DNA of 33,492 nt from Amycolatopsis tucumanensis (GTDB lineage Bacteria > Actinomycetota > Actinomycetes > Mycobacteriales > Pseudonocardiaceae). The stretch spans positions 1-33,492 of the forward strand of contig NZ_JAKGSD010000074.1 of NCBI RefSeq assembly GCF_021654135.1, given 5' to 3'. Of this stretch, positions 21,587 through 28,556 are shown piece by piece. Below the pieces are notes generated by a model, which saw only the letters and a program-made list of their open reading frames with translations, did no database searches and was not told where the DNA came from. Position numbers and translations under genes: made by a program. Position 1 is the first letter of the stretch; every line of letters starts with the position of its first letter.

Positions 21587-21970
21587 ATGGACCAGATGCC
21601 AGTGCTCGCAGAGCGCCCCACCACCGGTGAGTCCTGCGGCGGCGAGGAGGTCGGGCTCCTGCGGCAGCGGCTGCACCGGATCAGCGGCCAGGTACTCGGA
21701 CTCGAGCGGATGATCGCCGACGGACGCCCCTGCGCCGAGGTACTGGTCCAGCTGGCGGCCGCGCAGGGCGCGCTCCGTGCGCTCGGCCTGCAACTGCTGG
21801 CCCTGCACACCCGGACCCTGCTGGATGCGGTGGCGGCCGCCACCGCATCCCCGGCGGAGGTCGCCGGCGAGCTCACGGCCCTGGCGACCCTGGCGACCCG
21901 CACCCCAGGGCATGCACCATCGGCACGGATGTCGACGGGCACCACAACAGATCACCGGGACGCGCCATGA
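21587..21970 (+). CDS. CsoR/FrmR-family metal- or thiol-sensing regulator, atypical ligands
   Basis: A 127-residue all-helical DNA-binding protein of the CsoR/RcnR/FrmR family (DUF156). The core reads LLRQRLHRISGQVLGLERMI, GRPCAEVLVQLAAAQGALRA and LGLQLLALHTRTLLD. Aligned with Mtb CsoR (C36, H61, C65) the positions are C49, H74 and L78, so the second Cu(I) thiolate is missing. That argues against a classical copper sensor and also against CstR, which needs both Cys. An extra Cys (C17) lies in the N-terminal extension, and the C-terminal 45 residues are Ala/Thr-rich. GGAGGAGAG precedes the ATG. It overlaps the ABC ATPase gene (ATGA) and may control this operon or the CsoR-type sites near 6.2 and 7.65 kb. 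Confidence 0.85.
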   Translation: MDQMPVLAERPTTGESCGGEEVGLLRQRLHRISGQVLGLERMIADGRPCAEVLVQLAAAQGALRALGLQLLALHTRTLLDAVAAATASPAEVAGELTALATLATRTPGHAPSARMSTGTTTDHRDAP

Positions 21971-22638
21971 ATGCCTCGACGGTGGCCGCGCCCGGCCAGG
22001 TGCGTACGGTACCGGTGCTGGCGGCGGAGGGCATCGAGAAGTCCTACCGTCACGGGATGTGGCCCGGCCGCCGGCAGCAGGTGCTGCGCGGGGTGGATCT
22101 CGCGCTGTGGCCGGGCGAGGTGGTCGGCCTGGTGGGCGAGAACGGGTCGGGTAAGTCCACCGTGATGAAGATCCTGGTCGGGGCGTTGCCCGCCGACGCC
22201 GGCACCATCACCCGGTCCGGGCGGATGGGGTATTGCCCGCAGGAACCGGTGGTGTACGAGCGGTTGACCTGCGACGAGCATGTCGAGCTGTTCGCCCGCG
22301 CGTACGGCATGAGCCAGGAGGCGGAACGGCGCTCTCGCCGCGAGCTGTACGCGGCCTTGGGGTTCGAGCGCTACGCGAGCACCCGCGCCGATCAGCTCTC
22401 CGGCGGGACACTCGCCAAACTGAACCTGGGACTGGCGCTGCTGCCCGACCCGGATGTGCTGCTGCTGGATGAGCCGTATGCGGGGTTCGACTGGGACACC
22501 TACCTCAAGTTCTGGCAGCTGGTGGCCCAGCGCCGGGAAGCCGGACGCTCGGTGCTGATCATCAGTCACTTCGTCGCGGACGAACAGCGCTTCGATCGTC
22601 TCCTCGATCTGCGCGCCGGCAAAGCGGTGCCGCGATGA
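21967..22638 (+). CDS. ABC transporter ATP-binding protein (exporter type)
   Basis: A 223-residue ATPase with Walker A GENGSGKST, Q-loop GYCPQEPVVYERLT, a signature LSGGTLAKLNLG (LSGG followed by T instead of Q), Walker B DVLLLDEPYAGFD and the switch His in LIISHFVAD. The type resembles ABC-2 exporter subunits. A ligand-free N-terminal extension of about 15 residues precedes the core. It is coupled to the CsoR-family gene and to the permease gene by ATGA overlaps, so the pair is probably made in response to the signal sensed by that regulator. Confidence 0.88.
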   Translation: MNASTVAAPGQVRTVPVLAAEGIEKSYRHGMWPGRRQQVLRGVDLALWPGEVVGLVGENGSGKSTVMKILVGALPADAGTITRSGRMGYCPQEPVVYERLTCDEHVELFARAYGMSQEAERRSRRELYAALGFERYASTRADQLSGGTLAKLNLGLALLPDPDVLLLDEPYAGFDWDTYLKFWQLVAQRREAGRSVLIISHFVADEQRFDRLLDLRAGKAVPR

Positions 22639-24194
22639 CCGCCCTGCCCTTCGTGCGGCGATTCATCGCCGACTACGCACGCAATCCAGTCAACCTGATC
22701 GTGCTGGTGCTCGTGCCGGTCGTGTTCGTGCTGGCGGCGGCCGGCTCGATCGCCGACGCCGCGCGGGTACTCGGCGGCGGGACCGCGCCGGCGGTGCAGA
22801 CCGCCACCGCCGGGTGGGCTGCCGGGTTCCTGGCCGCGATCGCCATGTATTTCCAGACCCGCGCCGCGCGGGCCGCGGATCGACGGCTGGTGCTGGCTGG
22901 GCTACGGCCGGCCCGGCTGGTCGGCGCGCGGGTGGCGACCGGGTTCGCGCTGGCGGTTCTGGTGTCGGCGGTGTCGTTGCTGGCCCTGGAGATCCGCACC
23001 GGAATCGAAACCCCAGGACGGGTGATCGCCGGGACCGGCATGTTCGCGGTGATCTACCTCGCGATCGGCGCGTTGACCGGCGCGCGGGTGCGCAACCCGG
23101 TCAATGGCACCGTCGTGATCCTGTTCGTGTGGATTCTCGACGTGTTCTTCGGCCCGGCGTTCGGCTCGCCGGACCGGGTCGCGACACGGTGGCTGCCCAC
23201 GCATTTCGTCACGCTGTGGATGGTCGACCTGCCCTCCCGCCACGGCGGCCGCCCCGGAGACCTGGGCTGGGCGCTGATCTGGCTGGTGGCAGCCGCCGCG
23301 CTGGCCTGGACAGTGCTCATGGCCAGCAGCCGGGTGTCCCGGCCCGCGGGCCGAAAGCCCGGCCAGGTGCTGACCGGGTTGCGGATGGGCCTGGTCGACT
23401 ACCGGCGCAACCCGGTGCTGTGGGCGTTGCTGATCGTCGTTCCGGTCGTGTTTATCCTGCTGGCCAAGGCGATCACTCCCCAGCGTCCGACCGTACTGTC
23501 CCTTGTGGAGGGTGGGCGTCGGCAGGACTTCACGTTCTGGCTGCCCGACGTGCATGCCGGGACGATGACCCCGATCGCGACCGGTGCGCTGTCCACGTTG
23601 GCCGGACTGTTCATCGTGCTCGACTCGCGGGCGGGCGACCGGCGCCTGTCGCTGGCCGGATTCCGCTACGCTGCCCTGCTCGCGACGCGCCTCGGCGTGA
23701 TCGCGGTGGCGGTCGGTGTGATCACCGCCGCCGCGCTGGCGGTTACCGCGACCGTGTTCGACGTACGGCAATGGTTCGTCTTCGTGGCCGCGAGCGTGCT
23801 GCTGGGCCTGACCTACGCCCTGGTCGGCGCGATCCTCGCTCCGGTGTTCGGCCGAGTCGCCGGTGTGCTGATCGCCTTCCTCGTGCCCTTCCTTGATCTG
23901 GGCATCGCGCAAAGCCCCATGCTGCGTCCCGAACCGGCGGGGTGGGCGCACGCGCTGCCCGGCTACGGCACCAGCCGCGTCCTGCTCGACGCCGGCCTTA
24001 CCGGCAGCTTCGACGAGACGGGATCACTGCTCATCGCAGTGGCCTGGCTCGCCGGTCTCGCGGTACTTGCTGCTGTGTTGTTGCGCCAAGACACGCCGAC
24101 AGCAGGTCGATCACGGTGGCGGTCATCCGGCCCAGCGGCGGAAGGTCGGGGCGTGGCGGCATGGCGCCGGCCTCGGCCAGCGGGAGGTGCATGA
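22635..24194 (+). CDS. ABC-2 type exporter permease, two-module
   Basis: A 519-residue membrane protein with about twelve hydrophobic segments in two similar halves. Both halves open alike: FIADYARNPVNLIVLVLVPV near residue 10 and GLVDYRRNPVLWALLIVVPV near residue 252, indicating an internal duplication that would let one chain form the whole channel. Each half also has an AGDRRLSLAGFR/AADRRLVLAGLR segment. The last transmembrane region (LLIAVAWLAGLAVLAAVLL) ends near residue 476, so the final 43 polar residues are probably not original: they are encoded antisense to the 3' end of the nitrilase-NUDIX gene. The original stop may have been lost when the neighbouring DNA was rearranged. The substrate is unknown. 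Confidence 0.82.
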   Translation: MTALPFVRRFIADYARNPVNLIVLVLVPVVFVLAAAGSIADAARVLGGGTAPAVQTATAGWAAGFLAAIAMYFQTRAARAADRRLVLAGLRPARLVGARVATGFALAVLVSAVSLLALEIRTGIETPGRVIAGTGMFAVIYLAIGALTGARVRNPVNGTVVILFVWILDVFFGPAFGSPDRVATRWLPTHFVTLWMVDLPSRHGGRPGDLGWALIWLVAAAALAWTVLMASSRVSRPAGRKPGQVLTGLRMGLVDYRRNPVLWALLIVVPVVFILLAKAITPQRPTVLSLVEGGRRQDFTFWLPDVHAGTMTPIATGALSTLAGLFIVLDSRAGDRRLSLAGFRYAALLATRLGVIAVAVGVITAAALAVTATVFDVRQWFVFVAASVLLGLTYALVGAILAPVFGRVAGVLIAFLVPFLDLGIAQSPMLRPEPAGWAHALPGYGTSRVLLDAGLTGSFDETGSLLIAVAWLAGLAVLAAVLLRQDTPTAGRSRWRSSGPAAEGRGVAAWRRPRPAGGA

Positions 24195-25935
24195 CGGTCG
24201 CGACCTCGGCGAAGTTAGCCGATGCCAGGAAACCGGGCCGGGCGGACCAGGCCACGACCGGGGTCACGAGAAACCCCGACTCGGGGAGGGCAAGCGGGGG
24301 CAGCGCTCCGATGATCTCCACGGTTGCCGGATCGAGCCCGACTTCTTCGGTAGCTTCGCGCAGCGCCGCGGCGACGGAGCCGTCGTCGTGTGGTTCCACC
24401 CCGCCCCCAGGGAAGACGAGCTGCCCCGGGTAGTGCGCGAGGTCGGCGGCGCGTTCGGTGAGCAGGACGCAGGGGCCCGCGGAGGACCCGGTGAGCAGCG
24501 CGAGGACTGCGGCGGGCCGCAGGACGACCTGCTTGGGCAGCCTGCCCTGTGGGGGACGGATGTGGCGTGCCAGCTGCTCGACCCAGGTGGGGTGCGCTGG
24601 CCGCTGACGCGGGGTGTGCTCGTCGGGGTTGGCTGAGGTGAGCCAGTTGAGCTGGCCGGAGCGCACGGTCAGGAGTGCGACGCCGGGGTCGGTGTCGGGG
24701 GTGTGGACGAAGCGGGTCTGCTGGCCGAATCCGGGATGCCCGAACAGGGCCCTGGCCGGGCTGCGGGTGACCGGGTCGCCGGCCTCGGCCCAGTCGGCCG
24801 GGTTGTAGGCCACGGCGACGAATGCCTGGCAGGAGCCGACGAGGTGCGCGGCGGGCCCGCCGAAGGGTACGAGGGTTTCGCTCATCGCCGGTACGAGGAC
24901 CAGGTTCGCTCCGGCTTCGGTGAGGGCGTGCACCGCGTGCGGGTTGAGCAGGTCCCGGCAGATCGCGATCACCACGTGCCACCCGTCGGTCGTGACGTAC
25001 ACGCGTAGTTCCGGCCAGCCTTGCGGCTGGATGTCCTCGGTCACTGGGCGGTCCGCGGGGGAATGCTTGTCGTGGGTGAGTGGCCGGTCGCAGCCGCGCA
25101 CCCACGCGAGTGCGGTGTTGCGGCGACGGCGCGGGCTGTCCCCGGGGCCGTCCTCGTGGTGGTAGCTGCCGGCCACCAGCAGCCGGGGCCCATCCGGTCG
25201 CTGCACCCAGCCCCGCAGGTGCTCGGCCACATCCTCGGTGACGCACAGCTCCGGCAACACGACGATGGATGCTCCGCCGGCGGTGGCGCGAGTGACCAGC
25301 CGGTCGATCTCGCGACGCTGCCGCTTGACGTCAGTGGGGCGCACGGGGATGGTGCGTTGCTGCTCGTCGCGGGGCAGGTCGAACTCGGCGAGGGTCCGGT
25401 TGGGGTGGCAGGTGGCCACGAGGGTGTCGGCGGTGACCAGGCCAGCGAGCGTGTCGGCCAGGCTGTAGTCGAAGACGAAGCGGAACTGCGCGGCCCATTC
25501 GCCGGCCAAGCGGATCCGCCGGGTTTCGTCCAGCCTGTTGGCCAGCCGCCACGGGGGTGCGGTGGGCGGCATCGCGGTCACCGTCGGCAGGTCTGGGTGA
25601 TCCAGCGGGATCGGATCGCCCACCCCCGGCTGGTAGGGGCTGCGCTGCCGGAACGACTCGGTGAACGTGTGGCCGTACTCGGTGTCGAGGAACTGCGCCA
25701 GGCCGTGGGCGACGACGACCGCGGGAACGTCGTCCACCGGCTCCAGCGCGGCGGCGAAGGCATGCCGCATCTGCGGTAGCAGCACGCCAGGTCGCGGGAG
25801 GGGCAGCATGTGGGACAGTCTTGTGAGGGTCGCGGTGACATGGGCTCGGCAGGCGGGATCGTTGACGCTTTCCCAGAGCACGGCGTGCTCGTCGCGGCAC
25901 AGTTGCAGCAGGTGCGTGAGGGTAACCAGTGGTTC
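24031..25935 (-). CDS. Nitrilase-domain and NUDIX (CoA pyrophosphatase-like) fusion protein
   Basis: About 634 residues with no clear start; the left boundary of the protein (25935) is a junction estimate. Part 1 (about 170 residues) is unassigned helical sequence (LLQLCRDEHAVLWESVNDPA). Part 2 is a carbon-nitrogen hydrolase: the Glu in IVVLPELCVTED, the Lys in THDKHSPA and the Cys in VIAICRDLLNP form the catalytic triad. Part 3 is a NUDIX domain of the NudL type: VLLTERAADLAHYPGQLVFP, GGGVEPHDDGS and the Nudix box end LREATEEVGLDP. It may combine amide hydrolysis with CoA or nucleotide diphosphate cleavage. No start with a ribosome site is seen; GTG 25881 is the best candidate. Its 3' end overlaps the ABC permease gene by 164 bases. 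Confidence 0.7.
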   Translation of the reverse strand, partial: EPLVTLTHLLQLCRDEHAVLWESVNDPACRAHVTATLTRLSHMLPLPRPGVLLPQMRHAFAAALEPVDDVPAVVVAHGLAQFLDTEYGHTFTESFRQRSPYQPGVGDPIPLDHPDLPTVTAMPPTAPPWRLANRLDETRRIRLAGEWAAQFRFVFDYSLADTLAGLVTADTLVATCHPNRTLAEFDLPRDEQQRTIPVRPTDVKRQRREIDRLVTRATAGGASIVVLPELCVTEDVAEHLRGWVQRPDGPRLLVAGSYHHEDGPGDSPRRRRNTALAWVRGCDRPLTHDKHSPADRPVTEDIQPQGWPELRVYVTTDGWHVVIAICRDLLNPHAVHALTEAGANLVLVPAMSETLVPFGGPAAHLVGSCQAFVAVAYNPADWAEAGDPVTRSPARALFGHPGFGQQTRFVHTPDTDPGVALLTVRSGQLNWLTSANPDEHTPRQRPAHPTWVEQLARHIRPPQGRLPKQVVLRPAAVLALLTGSSAGPCVLLTERAADLAHYPGQLVFPGGGVEPHDDGSVAAALREATEEVGLDPATVEIIGALPPLALPESGFLVTPVVAWSARPGFLASANFAEVATVMHLPLAEAGAMPPRPDLPPLGRMTATVIDLLSACLGATTQQQVPRDRRARPLR

Positions 25936-26318
25936 GGCCTCGGCGTGTTGGCCAGCACCGAGGCGACGCCGGTGGTGACCCCGGTGGTGCTGGCCGCCAT
26001 CGCCCCGAACGCCACGGTGACGTTGAGCAGCGCGAGGACGCCGATCAGCAGCCAGGTGGTCGTGTCGCGGGGCACGGGTTTCGGCGCCTGCGTGCGTGAA
26101 CTCAGCGCGGCAGCGCCCAGCAGCGCGATCCCGGCGATGACGGCCCGTAACGCGGCGAACCACAGCACCGGGGAATCCCGCAGCCCCCAGCGGATAAGGA
26201 CGAAGCAGGACGCCCAGGCCAGGACGACGGCCAGCATCCGTCCGGGCCGCGGCCCGGACCGTTTCCCGCGGCGGGTTGGGGTCGTCACGTCGTGTCCCGT
26301 CGGGTGGCCCGAGATCAT
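25936..26318 (-). pseudogene. Truncated EamA/DMT-family transporter
   Basis: The frame from ATG 26318 opens MISGHPTGHDVTT and carries an EamA-type first half: LAVVLAWASCFVLIRWGLRD, PVLWFAALRAVIAGIALLGA, WLLIGVLALLNVTVAFGAMA, then TTGVTTGVASVLANT, the usual end of helix 4 in these transporters. After ANT (25944-25952) the similarity stops abruptly and the frame runs into sequence that in another frame is the nitrilase-NUDIX gene. Half of one EamA domain and the entire second domain are missing. A deletion that fused two genes out of frame explains both this truncation and the missing start of the fusion gene. GGAGG lies two bases before the ATG, so the start is uncertain. Confidence 0.65.
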
Positions 26319-26530
26319 CGCCTCCAGGTTGCCGCCCGGGATGCTGTGCCGACCAGTTTCCGCGGTCCTCATCGTGTGGGACCTACGAGCCGGGATAGGA
26401 GACGAAAGTCCCTGCGGAGTGGGTCTTCCAGCCGCTGTGTACACGGCGGGCAGGTATGGATTCTGGCTCCGGAGGGCTTAGTTATCGCGTGGCCAGGTGG
26501 CTCGCAGGACGGCGACAAGGAGGTACTGCC

Positions 26531-27118
26531 ATGTCACGGCACGACCGACGAGCGCGCACCTGGCCGCTGCGGGTACTCGCCGCCGCGGTGGCGGCGATGT
26601 TGCTGTTCGTGCTGCCCGCGGCCCCGGCTGGGGCGGATGAGGAGGAGAGCACCCACGCGTCCGAACTCGTCGAGCAGGCCATCGCCCTGATCGCCAACGA
26701 CGGCGGAAACGAGCGGGTGGCTGAACGGATCGACGATGCGCTGACCGCGCCCGACAAGGAGGGTGTCGACCTGGCCAAGGTCAGCCAGGCCCGGGAGATC
26801 ATCGAGGCCCCGGGCGAGGATCCGGCCGCGACCGCGCAGGCACGCGCGCTGCTGCTCGATTCGCTCGGCGGGAAGTTGCCCTCGGCACCTGAGGACGGGC
26901 TGCAGGCGACCGGCACCGAGACCGGCACCAGTGTGATCCTCGACGAGTTCAATCCCGCGCGCGGGATCAGTGACGGCGGCGACGCGATCCTGCTGGGACT
27001 GTCGCTCGCGGTGCTCCTCGGCGGGTTGTATCTGGCGCGGCGCCTGCGTCCGCCGCACAGCTTGCGCCAGCTCACTCACTCCGCCGGCAAGCAGGCCGGC
27101 AGCCAGAAGGAGGCGTGA
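26531..27118 (+). CDS. Secreted, C-terminally anchored helical protein of unknown function
   Basis: A 195-residue protein with a signal peptide (WPLRVLAAAVAAMLLFVLPA, then APAGADEEE), a predicted helical extracytoplasmic domain rich in Ala, Glu and Asp (ASELVEQAIALIANDGGNER, VAERIDDALTAPDKEGVDLA), an acidic linker (GTETGTSVILDEFNPARGIS) and a C-terminal transmembrane helix (AILLGLSLAVLLGGLYLARR) with a basic inner tail. ATG 26531 follows AAGGAGG. The TGA shares bases with the cytochrome b start (TGATG), so the two are translated together. It may be an assembly or stability factor for the cytochrome (inference). I do not recognise the family. Confidence 0.75.
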   Translation: MSRHDRRARTWPLRVLAAAVAAMLLFVLPAAPAGADEEESTHASELVEQAIALIANDGGNERVAERIDDALTAPDKEGVDLAKVSQAREIIEAPGEDPAATAQARALLLDSLGGKLPSAPEDGLQATGTETGTSVILDEFNPARGISDGGDAILLGLSLAVLLGGLYLARRLRPPHSLRQLTHSAGKQAGSQKEA

Positions 27119-28218
27119 TGACTACCGAGCAGAAACCGTCCCCCGCCGCTACCGGTAAAGCCACCGAGGGTGAGATCACTCCGGCCAGGCGCCCTGGCTG
27201 GTTCCGCCGCGCGGTCGACGCCGTCGACGAACGCATGGGGATCAAGGCGCTGGCTTACCCGGTGCCCGAGCACGCCAACAACCTCGGCTGGAGCCTCGGC
27301 GGCCTGACCCTGGTGTCGTTTGTGATCCTGCTGGTCACCGGCGTCTACCTCGCGCAGTTCTATGTGCCGATGCCGGAGACGGCCAACCAGTCGATCCGCG
27401 ACCTGGTGACCCGGGTATGGCTGGGTGGGTTCGCCCGCGGCCTGCATTACTGGGCGGCGCAGGCGATGTTCGTGCTGGCGCTGCTGCACATGTTGCGGGT
27501 GTTCTTCCACGCCTCCTACAAGAAACCGCGCGAGGGCAACTGGATCGTGGGCAGCGCGATGTTGTTGCTGGCGTTCCTGGCGATCTTCACCGGCAGCGTG
27601 ATCAAGTGGGACCAGGAGGGCTACGAGGCGCTGGCGCACAACCTGGACGTGGCCAACCTGCTGGGCAACGCGGGCATCTGGTTTACCGGCAACTTGAGCA
27701 GCAAGGTGCCGCTCGTGCTGCGCCTGTACACGGCGCACGCGGTGATCCTTCCCGGGCTGATCGTGTTGCTGTTCGTCTGGCATGCGCTGCTGGTCAAGCG
27801 GCACAAGATCTCCGCTCACCCCAAGATCACGGCACCGGAGGTGGAGACGCCGGAGCCGTTCACCGCGCACCTGAAGCGGGTCGCCGCGTTCGGGCTGGTG
27901 CTGCTCGGTGCGCTGTCGGTGCTGGCGGTGCTGATTCCGCCGGTGCTCGGGCCGACCCCGGTGGAGGACATCGAGATCACCCGTCCACTGTGGATGTTCT
28001 GGTGGTTCTTCCCGATCGAGCAGTGGTTCGGGGTGGCCGCCATCGGATTCGTCATCCTGGGCGTGTTCCTGCTGCTGTTCCTGGTGCCCTTCCTCGACCG
28101 CAGCCCACGCCGCCGCTGGCGGGAACGCCCGATCGCCACCACGGTCATGGTGGTGATCCTGCTGGCGCTGGTCGCGGTCAGCGTCAACGTGTGGATCTTC
28201 AACCCGAAGGGACACTGA
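27118..28218 (+). CDS. Cytochrome b (b6f/bc1-type, full-length fusion)
   Basis: A 366-residue polytopic cytochrome b. The four heme-ligand His are in helix 2 (GLHYWAAQAMFVLALLHMLR: H110, H124) and helix 4 (LYTAHAVILPGLIVLLFVWH: H207, H222). The spacing 14 and 15 between ligands matches b6f and Gram-positive cytochromes rather than mitochondrial bc1. The C-terminal part (ITRPLWMFWWFFPIEQWFGV, then four hydrophobic segments) corresponds to the subunit IV portion. No Rieske protein, cytochrome c or oxidase subunit is encoded nearby, which is unusual. I prefer ATG 27118 to GTG 27115. The gene is coupled by TGATG to a secreted protein gene upstream and to a small membrane protein gene downstream. 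Confidence 0.88.
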   Translation: MTTEQKPSPAATGKATEGEITPARRPGWFRRAVDAVDERMGIKALAYPVPEHANNLGWSLGGLTLVSFVILLVTGVYLAQFYVPMPETANQSIRDLVTRVWLGGFARGLHYWAAQAMFVLALLHMLRVFFHASYKKPREGNWIVGSAMLLLAFLAIFTGSVIKWDQEGYEALAHNLDVANLLGNAGIWFTGNLSSKVPLVLRLYTAHAVILPGLIVLLFVWHALLVKRHKISAHPKITAPEVETPEPFTAHLKRVAAFGLVLLGALSVLAVLIPPVLGPTPVEDIEITRPLWMFWWFFPIEQWFGVAAIGFVILGVFLLLFLVPFLDRSPRRRWRERPIATTVMVVILLALVAVSVNVWIFNPKGH

Positions 28219-28454
28219 TGAACGGCATCGACATCCGCCGCGCCCGGCGCTGGTTCTGGGCCCTGACCGTGATCGCGATCCTGGCGATGGGCGGGCTGTA
28301 CCGGGAACTGGGCGCCGCGCCCGGTCCCGGCACCGCGTTGCTGATGCTCTTGGCCGCGCTGGTGTTGCTGGCCTCCAGCGTGCAGGCGGCCCGGATCCTC
28401 ACGAGACTGGCCGGCCCGCCGCGATGGCCGTGGCGCCGGCGGGCCCGGCCCTGA
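28218..28454 (+). CDS. Small two-helix membrane protein coupled to cytochrome b
   Basis: A 78-residue protein starting MNGIDIRRARRWFWALTVIA, with two hydrophobic helices (WALTVIAILAMGGLYRELGA and LLMLLAALVLLASSVQAARI) joined by a Pro/Gly loop, and a strongly basic C-terminal tail (PRWPWRRRARP). The ATG overlaps the cytochrome b stop (TGATG), so it is probably a small subunit or stabiliser of the same membrane complex. No known family is recognised. Confidence 0.7.
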   Translation: MNGIDIRRARRWFWALTVIAILAMGGLYRELGAAPGPGTALLMLLAALVLLASSVQAARILTRLAGPPRWPWRRRARP

Positions 28455-28556
28455 AAAGGACCTTCGACCACTCGATACACGACCTGCGCCCATTACCCCA
28501 CGCCGGTACGGTAGGCACGTTGGGGCCGAGGGCTCGAGTAATCCGGAGAGGTAGCC

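Noticed and set aside
27076..28215. 379-residue minus-strand frame, His/Gln/Arg-rich
   Set aside because: Exactly antisense to cytochrome b; the His/Gln richness comes from reverse reading of hydrophobic codons.
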